Assembly (NCBI GenBank): GCA_934162665.1
Contig: CAKPJN010000009.1
Location: 1 to 53,773 of the forward strand
Direction: 5' to 3'
Length of the DNA: 53,773 nt
Origin: an uncultured Bacilli bacterium
GTDB lineage: Bacteria > Bacillota_I > Bacilli_A > RF39 > UBA660
Numbering within the stretch: the first letter of the stretch is position 1; the number at the start of each line of letters is the position of its first letter. Made by a program: the position numbers and the translations under genes. This document shows positions 16,429 through 24,985 of this stretch, piece after piece. A model generated the notes under the pieces. It did no database searches and was not told where the DNA came from. It saw only the letters and a program-made list of their open reading frames with translations.

Positions 16429-16682
16429 CAGTAGTAATCTCTCTCAGAAATAGAAAGTGAAACTTGATTCAAATCTTCTATATCATAATCATCTAAATAA
16501 TCTTCAATTCTATAAATTAACTCTTTTAAACTTAAACAACTTTTATAATCAATTTTATATTTATCAAGTACTGAAACTTCATAATTAGTAATTAAAATCC
16601 CATTACCAAAATCATTAAATTTATTACTATTAAAATCAAGTTCACTAACTAACTTATCTATATTATAATTTCTCATAGACAT
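16413..16682 (-). CDS. Small hypothetical protein coupled to asnS
   Basis: An 89-residue acidic, helical protein. Its ATG overlaps the stop of asnS (TAATG) and no clear ribosome binding site is seen, so translation is probably coupled; an ATG two codons later is possible. It is the last gene of the T-box-controlled operon. No family recognised. Confidence 0.55.
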   Translation of the reverse strand: MSMRNYNIDKLVSELDFNSNKFNDFGNGILITNYEVSVLDKYKIDYKSCLSLKELIYRIEDYLDDYDIEDLNQVSLSISERDYYCNTNK

Positions 16683-18064
16683 TAAAAGTCACAACTACCA
16701 GGTGTTCTAAAGTAAGGAATAACGTCACGAATATTATCTACACCAGTTAAATATATAAGAAGTCTTTCAAATCCCATACCAAAACCAGAATGTACACAAC
16801 CACCAAAACGTCTTAAATTAATATACCAATCAAGTTCTTCCTTATTCATTCCCATCTCATCCATACGACGAACTAATTTATCATAATCTTCTTCTCTTTG
16901 TGAACCACCCATTAATTCACCAGCTCCTGGAACCTCTAAGTCAACTGCCGCAACTGTTTCGTTATCAGGATTAAGTTTCATATAGAAAGCTTTAATATCT
17001 TTAGGCCAATCAGTAATAAATACTGGACCATCAAAATACTCAGTAATATATTTTTCATGTTCTTTAGCTATATCTTCACCTTGTACAGGTTCAAATTCCC
17101 ATTTAACAGGAGCTTTTTGTAATATATCAATAACATCTCTATGAGTAATTCTTGTAAACTTAGAAGCAACTAATTTCTCTAATTTTTCTCTAAGACCAGC
17201 CTCAACAAACTTATTAAAGAAATCAATCTCATCACTACAATTATCAAGTACATATCTTACTACATATTTAAGCATTTCTTCCATAATGTCCATATCCCCT
17301 GCTAAATCACAAAAAGCAATTTCCGGTTCAATCATCCAAAACTCAGAAGCATGAACTTTAGTATTTGAATTTTCTGCCCTAAAAGTCGGCCCAAATGTAT
17401 AAGTTTTCTTATAAGCTAAAGCAAATGTTTCAGCTTGAAGTTGACCAGATACTGTTAAAGATGCAGCTTTTCCAAAAAAGTCTTTATTATATAAAACCTT
17501 ACCATCTTCATCCATTGGTATCTTATCTAAATCAAAACTAGTAACATGAAACATTTCTCCTGCTCCTTCACAATCACTAGCAGTAATTAAAGGTGCATGA
17601 AAATAAACATATCCTCTTTCTTGAAAATATTTATGTATTGCATACGATGCAACACTTCTAACACGAAAAACAGCTTGAAATAAATTAGTTCTTGGACGTA
17701 AATAAGCCTGTTCTCTTAAAAACTCCCTAGAATGTTTCTTAGGTTGCATTGGATAATCTTCTGTACAATCTCCAAGTAATTTAAAACTCTTAGCTTGTAT
17801 TTCAAACTCTTGACCATCTTTAGGAGATGAAACAACCATCCCAACCACTTCAATTGCACTACCGACTCTATACTTTTGAACTTCTTCAAAAGAACTCAAT
17901 TTATCATCATATACAATTTGTATATGTTTAAAACAAGTCCCATCAGAAAAATCAATAAAACCAAATTCTTTTTGTTTACGATGATTACGAATCCATCCTT
18001 GAAGAATAACTTCCTTATTCATATAATTTTCCAACTTATTAAATAATTCTTTTCCATCTATCAT
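16682..18064 (-). CDS. asnS: Asparaginyl-tRNA synthetase
   Basis: A 460-residue class IIb synthetase that charges tRNA-Asn with asparagine. It has an N-terminal OB-fold anticodon-binding domain (ILQGWIRNHRKQKEFGFIDFSDG, about residues 15-100). The class II core has motif 2 in TFGPTFRAENSN, the amino-acid pocket WMIEPEIAF, and motif 3 in HSGFGMGFERLLIYLTG near the C-terminus. Length is standard. I choose the ATG at 18064 because GGAGG lies 8 nt upstream. It is second in an operon behind asnB (29 nt between the two coding regions) and is governed by the asparagine T-box leader. Confidence 0.96.
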   Translation of the reverse strand: MIDGKELFNKLENYMNKEVILQGWIRNHRKQKEFGFIDFSDGTCFKHIQIVYDDKLSSFEEVQKYRVGSAIEVVGMVVSSPKDGQEFEIQAKSFKLLGDCTEDYPMQPKKHSREFLREQAYLRPRTNLFQAVFRVRSVASYAIHKYFQERGYVYFHAPLITASDCEGAGEMFHVTSFDLDKIPMDEDGKVLYNKDFFGKAASLTVSGQLQAETFALAYKKTYTFGPTFRAENSNTKVHASEFWMIEPEIAFCDLAGDMDIMEEMLKYVVRYVLDNCSDEIDFFNKFVEAGLREKLEKLVASKFTRITHRDVIDILQKAPVKWEFEPVQGEDIAKEHEKYITEYFDGPVFITDWPKDIKAFYMKLNPDNETVAAVDLEVPGAGELMGGSQREEDYDKLVRRMDEMGMNKEELDWYINLRRFGGCVHSGFGMGFERLLIYLTGVDNIRDVIPYFRTPGSCDF

Positions 18065-18093
18065 AGTAATTCCTCCAATCAATAGTATAACAC

Positions 18094-19677
18094 TTATTCT
18101 CCACTTGTGCCATAATTAGATAAAAATCTAGCACTAGGATCATTAACATTACATCCTTCCCACTCTTTATTAGGCATCCAGTAATCAATAATTAAATCAC
18201 TTCTTCCAGGATAAAATTCTTCAAATATCTCACGATACATAAGAGATTCTTTTGTAAAAGGAGTATGTTTAGGATAATTCTTAATTTTTTCTTCAAATTC
18301 TAAATCTGTATATAAACTATCAGCATACTCCTTTAAGTAATCAACAAGTGAATGACCAACTGCATCACTAAAAGCCGCTTTTTCACGATATAAAATACTA
18401 TCAGGTAAATAGTTATCTTTAAATGATTTTCTAAGTAAATATTTTCCCTGTCCATATGTATTCAATTTCTTATCTGGTGAAATACTCATAACATAATTTA
18501 CAAAGTCAAAATCAGCAAAAGGAACTCTAGCCTCTAATGAGCAACTAGATATACAACGATCTGCTCTTAAAACATCATACATATAAAGTTCTCTAATACG
18601 CTTCTGAGACTCTTTTTGAAATTCTTCTGCACTAGGAGCAAAATCAGTATATTTATAACCAAATAATTCATCACTAACTTCACCAGTTAACAATACTCTA
18701 ATATCTGTATTTTCTCTAATCCATTTAGAAAGCAAATACATTCCAATAGATGCACGAATAGTTGTTATATCCCACGTTTCAAGCCTATAAATCACCTCTT
18801 TTAACGAATTAATTACATCATCACGATTTATAATGACTTCAGTATGAGAACTACCAATAAAATCAGCAACTTGTTTAGCATATTTTAAATCAATTGCATC
18901 CTTATCCATTCCTATTGCAAATGTTCTAATTTTTTTATCAAGTGCTTTAGAGGCTATACTACATACTAAACTAGAATCAAGACCACCACTAAGTAAAAAA
19001 CCTAAAGGTACATCAGAATCAAGTCTTTTTACAACACCATTAGTTAATTTCTTATTAATATTATTACAAATAATATCTAAATCATCATCTATTATTTTTG
19101 ATACTTTAGTAATATCAACATATTGAGTAAATATACCATTTGTATAATAATACCCAGGTGGAAATGGTAAAACCTCATCACACAACTCAGTTAAAGCTTT
19201 TGCCTCACTTGCAAACATAATAGAATGACTAACTTTAGAATAACCATAAAACATAGGTCTTATTCCTATTGGATCACGAGCTGCAATAAAATCCTTTGAA
19301 ACACCATCATATATAACCATAGCATATTCACTATCCAACATATTAAACATAGATAATCCATACTTTTCATACATAGGAAGTAATATTTCACAATCACTCT
19401 CACTATTAAATTTAACACCATCTTCAATAAATTTTTGCTTTAATTTTCTAAAATTATAAATTTCACCATTACATAAAACAACATTACCATTTCTTTCAAA
19501 AGGTTGCATTCCATCATCAGTAATCCCCATAATAGAAAGACGATGAAATCCAAAATAGAAAGAATCATATTCTTTAATTCTAGTCATATCAGGTCCTCGA
19601 TATTCTATCTTAGAAAACTCCTTTTTAAATTCACTTAGCTTAATATCTTTTTTTGTATAAGCCATAAATCCACACAT
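18094..19677 (-). CDS. asnB: Asparagine synthetase, glutamine-hydrolysing
   Basis: A 527-residue enzyme that converts aspartate, ATP and glutamine to asparagine. The N-terminal glutaminase domain starts MCGFMAY with the essential Cys2 nucleophile and contains EYRGPDMT, FGFHRLSIMG and LCNGEIYNF. The C-terminal synthetase domain has the PP-loop LLSGGLDSSLVCS and TGEVSDELFGYKY. The length is slightly below that of the E. coli enzyme. AAGGAGG lies just before the ATG. It is the first gene after the T-box leader, which is expected to switch it on when uncharged tRNA-Asn accumulates, in one operon with asnS. Confidence 0.96.
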   Translation of the reverse strand: MCGFMAYTKKDIKLSEFKKEFSKIEYRGPDMTRIKEYDSFYFGFHRLSIMGITDDGMQPFERNGNVVLCNGEIYNFRKLKQKFIEDGVKFNSESDCEILLPMYEKYGLSMFNMLDSEYAMVIYDGVSKDFIAARDPIGIRPMFYGYSKVSHSIMFASEAKALTELCDEVLPFPPGYYYTNGIFTQYVDITKVSKIIDDDLDIICNNINKKLTNGVVKRLDSDVPLGFLLSGGLDSSLVCSIASKALDKKIRTFAIGMDKDAIDLKYAKQVADFIGSSHTEVIINRDDVINSLKEVIYRLETWDITTIRASIGMYLLSKWIRENTDIRVLLTGEVSDELFGYKYTDFAPSAEEFQKESQKRIRELYMYDVLRADRCISSCSLEARVPFADFDFVNYVMSISPDKKLNTYGQGKYLLRKSFKDNYLPDSILYREKAAFSDAVGHSLVDYLKEYADSLYTDLEFEEKIKNYPKHTPFTKESLMYREIFEEFYPGRSDLIIDYWMPNKEWEGCNVNDPSARFLSNYGTSGE

Positions 19678-19699
19678 ATATTATCCTCCTTTTAATAAA

Positions 19700-19970
19700 T
19701 AAAAATGCTAGTTTATATCCCACTATATTACTATAGTAAAGGGACGAAAACTAGCATTCCGCGGTACCACCCTATTTATTATAAAGGTTATCTTCATAAT
19801 CACTTTTGATTCTAACAAATCTAGTATCAATAACGGGATACACCCGGCTTAGTCTACTTAATTTCTTTAAGCACTCAGAAGTGTTATTCAAAATTATTTC
19901 TTTATTAGGTTCCACCATACCCTAACTCTCTATAAAAGTACTAATTCCTACTTTTCTTCTTCAACGTTTA
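19700..19970 (-). promoter_or_regulatory. T-box riboswitch, asparagine-specific
   Basis: The leader of asnB contains the conserved T-box AGGGTGGTACCGCG (19759-19773 on the minus strand) and a Stem I region with a TTAGG...ACCTAA distal arm. The terminator hairpin AATGCTAGTTT...AAACTAGCATT is followed by TTTTATT (about 19704-19756). A candidate AAC specifier codon for asparagine lies at 19883-19885, followed by A as usual. Uncharged tRNA-Asn binding should disrupt the terminator. Confidence 0.93.
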
Positions 19971-19977
19971 TAAATAT

Positions 19978-20006
19978 ATATTAATTTATTTTATTCTTTT
20001 TGTCAA
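19978..20006 (-). promoter_or_regulatory. Promoter of the T-box asnB operon
   Basis: Minus strand TTGACA (20001-20006), 17 nt, TAATAT (19978-19983). The -35 lies within the last codons of the upstream gene. Confidence 0.55.
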
Positions 20007-20345
20007 CAATTTAGAATCCATATGAGAAAAATTATAAGTCATTTTCGCCCAATTAAGTTCTTCTTTAGTAATTAGATTTATCCCTTCCAAAGAAGAAATA
20101 GAACAATTTTGTAAATCCTCTACTGTTTTAATATTATTAAATTCTAGAATTTTTCTAGTATCAATAGAAAACCATAAATCAGTTAATAAAATCTGATTAT
20201 TAGAATTTCTACTATTAATTTTTTCCTCATTAATAATATGATTAATATCACGTTTTAATTTATTAACTCCATTAATCGTTACCAATTCTTCTTTAAGAAC
20301 CATTAACTCATCAACTGATAATTTTCTTAAAATATCTTTATTCAT
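19986..20345 (-). CDS. Hypothetical protein with RpoA-CTD-like helix-hairpin-helix
   Basis: A 119-residue protein whose C-terminal part, NIKTVEDLQNCSISSLEGINLITKEEL, resembles the helix-hairpin-helix fold of the RNA polymerase alpha C-terminal domain, suggesting nucleic-acid or protein binding. The N-terminal half is a charged helix. The resemblance is by eye and modest. AAGGTGG lies 9 nt before the ATG at 20345, which overlaps the end of the upstream gene by 8 nt. The two genes form an operon. Confidence 0.55.
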   Translation of the reverse strand: MNKDILRKLSVDELMVLKEELVTINGVNKLKRDINHIINEEKINSRNSNNQILLTDLWFSIDTRKILEFNNIKTVEDLQNCSISSLEGINLITKEELNWAKMTYNFSHMDSKLLTKRIK

Positions 20346-21192
20346 TATATCTATCCACCTTAACATATTGTCTATTAATATCTAATATTTTATTATCAAC
20401 AAGTGAAATTCTATTCTCTAAAACATATTGTTTAAATCTAGGATCTAGACCTGCAATAAATTTTTCATTAAATAACCAATCATATAAAATATCTCTATCA
20501 TTCCATGCAAGACCTGAAGTAAAGTTTTTTTCGAATTTTTCATCAAAAACTTGTTGATACAATGCCTCTATATCATTATCCATTATTTGTAATCCTTTAG
20601 AAATAAAACTTAAACCAACACGATAATCTGTTTTAACACAATTTTTACTATTAATAAATGATAATAAAATATTTGTTTTATCATTTGTAATTGCCATACT
20701 AACCATTATAGGATCAGTAGTAATTGATTCATCAAAAAAAGAAAGAAACTTACCATTAATACTTAATATAGTTTTCGCAAAATCCTTATCATGTCTTAAA
20801 TCATTTCTAAATACATTAGAAAGTAATTCATTTTGAGCATAAGGAAAATCTTTTAAATCAGGATCAGAAAAAATATTATTTGAAGAATCTAAACAAGCTT
20901 TATTTTTCAAAGAATTCAAAACAACAAGCTTTGTAATATAATTTTTTTGATTTTTATAATCATCAATTAATTTACTAGGTAAATAACATACAGAAGATTT
21001 TGAAGATTTTAATTCTATAAGTTCTAAATTAATACCTTTAACAAGAAAATTATACACATTTTCATCATTATTAAACTTTAACTCTGAAATATCAATTCCT
21101 AAATTACCATCTGGAAACAACTCATTTTTGTCTCCTACAAGCATTCTTTTAGTATCAACTATTCTTTTAACATTATTATAAAAATCTGTCAT
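20338..21192 (-). CDS. Hypothetical protein upstream of the RpoA-CTD-like gene
   Basis: A 284-residue soluble protein with no family I recognise and no signal or membrane segment. A GGGGG ribosome binding site lies 8 nt before the ATG at 21192, so the ten extra N-terminal residues of the longer frame are rejected. It is driven by a perfect consensus promoter shared back to back with trpS and is followed by an overlapping gene. Strong expression is therefore likely, function unknown. Confidence 0.6.
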   Translation of the reverse strand: MTDFYNNVKRIVDTKRMLVGDKNELFPDGNLGIDISELKFNNDENVYNFLVKGINLELIELKSSKSSVCYLPSKLIDDYKNQKNYITKLVVLNSLKNKACLDSSNNIFSDPDLKDFPYAQNELLSNVFRNDLRHDKDFAKTILSINGKFLSFFDESITTDPIMVSMAITNDKTNILLSFINSKNCVKTDYRVGLSFISKGLQIMDNDIEALYQQVFDEKFEKNFTSGLAWNDRDILYDWLFNEKFIAGLDPRFKQYVLENRISLVDNKILDINRQYVKVDRYNE

Positions 21193-21224
21193 ATATGTAA
21201 CCCCCATATACAAATAATGCACAC

Positions 21225-21253
21225 ATTATAACATATTTATTCAAAAATGTCAA
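21225..21253 (-). promoter_or_regulatory. Consensus promoter for the 21192-19986 operon
   Basis: Minus strand TTGACA (21248-21253), 17 nt, TATAAT (21225-21230): a perfect match to the sigma-A consensus. Confidence 0.8.
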
Positions 21254-21268
21254 TTTTTATGATAAAAT
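21240..21268 (+). promoter_or_regulatory. Promoter of trpS
   Basis: Plus strand TTCAAA (21240-21245), 17 nt, TAAAAT (21263-21268) with TG at 21260-21261 (extended -10). It overlaps the divergent promoter, so the two may compete. Confidence 0.5.
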
Positions 21269-21291
21269 ACAAATAAAGGAACGTGATATTT

Positions 21292-22290
21292 ATGAAAACA
21301 ATTTTAACAGGTATAAGACCAACTGGAAATTTACACCTAGGTCACCTTTTTGGCGCATGTGAAAATTATCTAAAACTTCAAGATGAATATGATTTTTATC
21401 TAGAAATAGCTGATGTTCAAGCTTTAACTGACAACTTTAATAATCCTGAAAAAGTAAGAACAAATCTTTATGAGATAACTATAGATTTATTATCAACTGG
21501 ACTTGATCCTAATAAAGTACACTTTTTCATTCAATCAAAAATACCAGAAATTGCTGAATTAACAGTTTTTTATTCAAACTTAGTAACTGTTGCACGACTA
21601 CAAAGAAATCCAACTGTAAAAACTGAAATTTCTCAAAAAAAAGAATTATTTGGTAATAATGGAGAAAGTATTACTTATGGATTCTTAGGATACCCTGTTA
21701 GTCAAGCTGCTGATATAACCTGTTTCGATGGAGAAATTGTTCCAGTTGGAGAAGATCAACTACCACTTTTAGAGCAATGTCGTGAAATTGTTAGAAAATT
21801 TAATTCAATATATGGAGAAACTCTAAAAGAACCAACACCTATTCTTAGTAATACAAAAAGGGTAAAAGGTCTTGATGGCAATGAAAAGATGGGCAAAAGC
21901 CTAGGAAATGCAATATTTCTAGTAGATGATTTAGAAACTATTACTAAAAAAGTAATGAATGCTGTTACTGATCCAAGTAAAATTAAAAAAGATGATCCAG
22001 CTAATCCTGATGTATGTATGGTTTATTATTATCATAATCTAGTAAATAAAAACAATTTAAATACTGTTTGTTCAGAATGTAAAAGAGGTCAAAGAGGCTG
22101 TGTAGCTTGTAAAAAAGAACTAATAGAAAAAATGATGGAATTCTTACAACCTATCAAAGAAAAAAGAAAATATTATGAAAATAATCCTGAATTAGTTGAA
22201 AAAATATTAGATGAAGGAACAAATCAAGCAAGAAATAAAGCCACTGAACAAATGAAAAAAATTAAACATGCAATGAAAATAGACTATTAA
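21292..22290 (+). CDS. trpS: Tryptophanyl-tRNA synthetase, with cysteine cluster
   Basis: A 332-residue class I synthetase that charges tRNA-Trp. It has GIRPTGNLHLGHLFG (HIGH motif variant, residues 6-20), the tryptophan/ATP pocket GYPVSQAADI and PVGEDQ, and KMGKSLGN (KMSKS). In the C-terminal third, CSECKRGQRGCVACK supplies Cys-x2-Cys-x6-Cys-x2-Cys, with a further Cys upstream in DVCMVYY. The C-x6-C-x2-C core matches the [4Fe-4S]-binding TrpRS subgroup known from Thermotoga. The ATG at 21292 follows AAAGGAA; the GTG three codons earlier is less likely. It is the only clear plus-strand gene in the window and lies divergent from a hypothetical operon. Confidence 0.95.
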   Translation: MKTILTGIRPTGNLHLGHLFGACENYLKLQDEYDFYLEIADVQALTDNFNNPEKVRTNLYEITIDLLSTGLDPNKVHFFIQSKIPEIAELTVFYSNLVTVARLQRNPTVKTEISQKKELFGNNGESITYGFLGYPVSQAADITCFDGEIVPVGEDQLPLLEQCREIVRKFNSIYGETLKEPTPILSNTKRVKGLDGNEKMGKSLGNAIFLVDDLETITKKVMNAVTDPSKIKKDDPANPDVCMVYYYHNLVNKNNLNTVCSECKRGQRGCVACKKELIEKMMEFLQPIKEKRKYYENNPELVEKILDEGTNQARNKATEQMKKIKHAMKIDY

Positions 22291-22303
22291 TAGTCTATTT
22301 TTT
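22277..22303 (+). terminator. Terminator of trpS (possibly bidirectional)
   Basis: AAATAGACTATTAATAGTCTATTT is a perfect palindrome followed by TTT. It spans the trpS stop codon and the end of the convergent gene, so it may serve both. Confidence 0.75.
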
Positions 22304-22945
22304 ATTCTTTGAATAACTAAGTCTAACAATATCATACAAAGAATTATATTTATTATCATATCTTTCAGATATATCATTAATAAATCTATTATATCTATCT
22401 TTTATAGCCAATGTATCATTACCAAAAATTTCCTTATATAAATAATTAAATTTATCAATAGATTTTCTTTTATATAAATTGTTAATCTCAACTACTAAAT
22501 AATTTTGTTTAAATAATTCTTTTCTCGTCAAAAAATAATTAATATTATTTTCACTTAGAATATCTAATTTCAAATCATAACAATCTAAATCCATTGTCTC
22601 ATCTATTACTTCTTCTTCCTCATCTAACATTAAAAAACTCTTACAAATATCACTACCATCTTTATTAAATTCAACTGCAACAACTTTATTGCCATCACTA
22701 AATAAACAAGCATATTCAATTGACTTTTTATTCTTATATATTAAAGTTCTATCTTTAATATTTTCTAAAAACTTATTATCAACTCTTATTTTATTATTAA
22801 TAATAGTATCAATTTTTTTAGTACTAACTCTATAAAGTGGTATTCTTTTTATATGATCAATAAAATCACTATTATCCCATTCATAAAACTCTAAAACTCT
22901 ATTACCATCAGTAAAATTAAGAAGTATATCATAAACATATATCAT
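22295..22945 (-). CDS. DUF3603-like protein
   Basis: A 216-residue soluble protein starting MIYVYDILLNFTDGNRVLEFYEWDNSDFIDHIKRIPLYRVS, with a middle CLFSDGNKVVAVEFN and acidic LMLDEEEEVIDET. This order is what I recall of the DUF3603 family of Bacillota proteins of unknown function; the match is from memory. GGAGG lies 8 nt before the ATG at 22945, which overlaps the stop of the small membrane protein gene (TAATG). It converges with trpS across a shared terminator. Confidence 0.65.
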   Translation of the reverse strand: MIYVYDILLNFTDGNRVLEFYEWDNSDFIDHIKRIPLYRVSTKKIDTIINNKIRVDNKFLENIKDRTLIYKNKKSIEYACLFSDGNKVVAVEFNKDGSDICKSFLMLDEEEEVIDETMDLDCYDLKLDILSENNINYFLTRKELFKQNYLVVEINNLYKRKSIDKFNYLYKEIFGNDTLAIKDRYNRFINDISERYDNKYNSLYDIVRLSYSKNKK

Positions 22946-23148
22946 TATCTTTTCCTCCAATATACACAAATTAATATAATAATAAAACCAATAAAAAAAT
23001 AATAACACTCATATCTTGTAAAAACAAATTGTAAATAATCTAATAAATTATAGCCAAATGCAAATAAATTAAAATATAAAATAAAATAAGTAATACCTAC
23101 AACCATAAAAATAAAACCAATCACAAAAGAAACAATTTTAATCATCAT
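22945..23148 (-). CDS. Small two-helix membrane protein
   Basis: A 67-residue protein with two hydrophobic segments (about residues 5-27 and 47-63) and a basic C-terminal WRKR. No ribosome binding site is obvious before the ATG. Its stop overlaps the next start, so it is probably translated with the DUF3603-like gene. No family recognised. Confidence 0.5.
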   Translation of the reverse strand: MMIKIVSFVIGFIFMVVGITYFILYFNLFAFGYNLLDYLQFVFTRYECYYFFIGFIIILICVYWRKR

Positions 23149-23175
23149 AGTAAATTTTATGATAGCTCTAAATTT

Positions 23176-23205
23176 AGTATACTTTATAAATTAAAAATTA
23201 TACAA
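23176..23205 (-). promoter_or_regulatory. Possible promoter of the small membrane protein / DUF3603-like operon
   Basis: Minus strand TTGTAT (23200-23205), 18 nt, TATACT (23176-23181). Confidence 0.35.
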
Positions 23206-23230
23206 AAAAAAATCTCCATTTATTTACATG

Positions 23231-23284
23231 GGAAATTTTGGTAATTTTTAATTCATTTAATTGGAAATATTTGGTAATTTTTAT
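23231..23284. repeat. Short direct repeat in the intergenic region
   Basis: Two near-copies of GGAAAT(A)TTTGGTAATTTTTA occur about 32 bp apart. They lie between the decayed nuclease gene and the small membrane protein gene. No function is evident. Confidence 0.4.
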
Positions 23285-23304
23285 TACAATATATTTTTTA
23301 TATC

Positions 23305-23343
23305 AAAAAAAAGAATTAACTAATTTAGTTAGTTAGTTAATTC
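23305..23343 (-). terminator. Terminator after the Rpn-like remnant
   Basis: The minus strand folds GAATTAACTAA...TTAGTTAATTC followed by eight T. It overlaps the stop of the remnant gene at 23329. Confidence 0.75.
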
Positions 23344-23730
23344 TTCTATCTCTTTTTCTGTTAGATCTGTATATTTAGAGATAATTTCAATATCGATATT
23401 ATCTTTTAACATCGACTTAGCTATTTTTTTCTTTTCTTCTTCAAGTCCAATCTCTCTACCATCACTAAGTCCTGATTCTCTCCCTACCTTCATTCCTTCT
23501 TCATATCCATCTTCTCTCGCTGACTTATTTAGTTTCTCTTGTACTATGCTATTATCTTTTTTTATAATATATCCAACCTATAATCTTTTTCTTCATTACC
23601 AGTATTTAGTTCATTATCTATTAACTCATAATCACTTAAATCAATATTACAAAGTTTTAAAACTAATTGTTTAAAGTAATCTCTTGATCTTTTCTCCTTC
23701 CATAAATATTTAAATGTTGTATCTTATCAC
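23329..23730 (-). pseudogene. Remnant of an Rpn / PD-(D/E)XK nuclease-family transposase-like gene
   Basis: After AAGGAG and a GTG at 23730, a disrupted frame reads TFKYLWKEKRSRDYFKQLVLK, then LIDNELNTGNEEKDYRLDI. After another shift it reads IKKDNSIVQEKLNKSAREDGYEEGMK and ends EISKYTDLTEKEIEELTN-like at a stop. The start and the EEG/GRE repeat-rich tail are those of the Rpn (YhgA-like) family of recombination-promoting nucleases. The central catalytic part is missing. There are at least two frameshifts plus an internal deletion of probably over 150 codons. This is decayed and non-functional. Confidence 0.7.
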
Positions 23731-23794
23731 TCCTTCTGAAAAGTAGTAAAACTATAACAGAAGATAATAACAATGACAAATGACACTTTTTACA

Positions 23795-23893
23795 AATTCA
23801 AAGAAAAATACTAGGCAAATCTACACTATTTACCTAGTATTTTAATATTTTAGAAATATATACTACTTCAATTTACAAATTTTATAAGTTTTA
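23795..23893. repeat. About 100-bp dispersed repeat, copy A
   Basis: This block, ending at the stop of rmuC, is nearly identical to 51876-51979: about 6 differences over the best-matched 72 positions. On the minus strand it contains a hairpin, CTAGGTAAAT-agtgtag-ATTTGCCTAG, followed by TATTTTTC, so it may act as the terminator of rmuC. Both copies abut the stop codon of an unrelated minus-strand gene. Confidence 0.75.
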
Positions 23894-24976
23894 AACTTTT
23901 TCTACATTATCAATATTATTTTCTAATTTATTAACTTCCACTTTGTTTATTGCCTCAAACTTTTTAGTTATTTTATCTGCTGTAATAGAAACATTTTCCA
24001 CATCTTTATTAACTGTTTGAATACTACGTGCAAGTTTATCCCAACGTTCCCTATACCTAGCAAATTCAAGACCTAATTTATTTAACTCCTCATGAATAAT
24101 AGATGTATATTTATCTCTTTCCATATTTTTAATAATCATTTCAATAACAGTAAGTGTAGAAATTAATGTAGTTGGACTAGTAATCCATACACGTTTTTTA
24201 TAAGCATAATCAATAATATCAGGATGATATGCATTAACCTCCGCAAATATAGCCTCTGCTGGTAAGAATAAAATAGCTTGATCAGCAGTTTCTGAAGGAA
24301 TAATATATTTATTACCAATCGCATCAATATGTTTTTTCATATCTTGTTTGAACAACTTTTCATAATGATCTCTTACCTCTTGAGAGTTATTCTTATCAAC
24401 CATCATTTGATAATGTTCTAACGGAAATTTAGAATCTATCGCAATTGTCCCCAAAGGTTCTGGAGCAAATACAACAGAGTCAGCTATAACCCCTGTACTT
24501 AAAGTATACTGTAGACGAAATATTTTATCATTCTTTTCTCCAAAAACACTAGTTAATATATGTTTTAAATTAACCTCACCAAAAATACCTCTAGTTTTTT
24601 TATCAGTCAAAATACTTTGTAAATCAACAATATCACTAGATAAATTTTCTATCTTTTTTTGAGCTTCATCTATCTTAGATAATCTCTCAATAACACTCAT
24701 AAAAGTTTTATTTGTTTTTTCAAAATTCTGATCAAGTCTTTCATTAACTTTTTCATTAATCGCAATAAGTCTTTTTTCCACTTGTTCATTAAGTGTTGTA
24801 AAATCCTTATTTAAATCACGACTTAAATCATTTTTAAAATCTCCCATTTCCTTCATCATATTAACTTCAAGTCTACCAAGTCTTTCTGTAATATTACTCT
24901 CATTAATATTTTTAAATAAAGAAATTACTCCAATAATAAGTATAATAATTAATAATCCAATAATAACATACTCCAT
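23891..24976 (-). CDS. rmuC: RmuC-family DNA recombination protein
   Basis: A 361-residue protein with one N-terminal membrane segment (residues 3-22), a coiled coil (about residues 30-125) and the RmuC domain. The domain has TRGIFGEVNLKHIL, IDSKFPLEHYQ, AILFLPAEAIFAEV and a PTTLISTL motif. RmuC proteins are putative nucleases that limit rearrangement at inverted repeats; the biochemistry is poorly known. GGAG precedes the ATG. It follows the DedA-like gene by 9 nt and ends against a dispersed repeat that can form a terminator. Confidence 0.9.
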   Translation of the reverse strand: MEYVIIGLLIIILIIGVISLFKNINESNITERLGRLEVNMMKEMGDFKNDLSRDLNKDFTTLNEQVEKRLIAINEKVNERLDQNFEKTNKTFMSVIERLSKIDEAQKKIENLSSDIVDLQSILTDKKTRGIFGEVNLKHILTSVFGEKNDKIFRLQYTLSTGVIADSVVFAPEPLGTIAIDSKFPLEHYQMMVDKNNSQEVRDHYEKLFKQDMKKHIDAIGNKYIIPSETADQAILFLPAEAIFAEVNAYHPDIIDYAYKKRVWITSPTTLISTLTVIEMIIKNMERDKYTSIIHEELNKLGLEFARYRERWDKLARSIQTVNKDVENVSITADKITKKFEAINKVEVNKLENNIDNVEKV

Positions 24977-24985
24977 AAAAATCTC

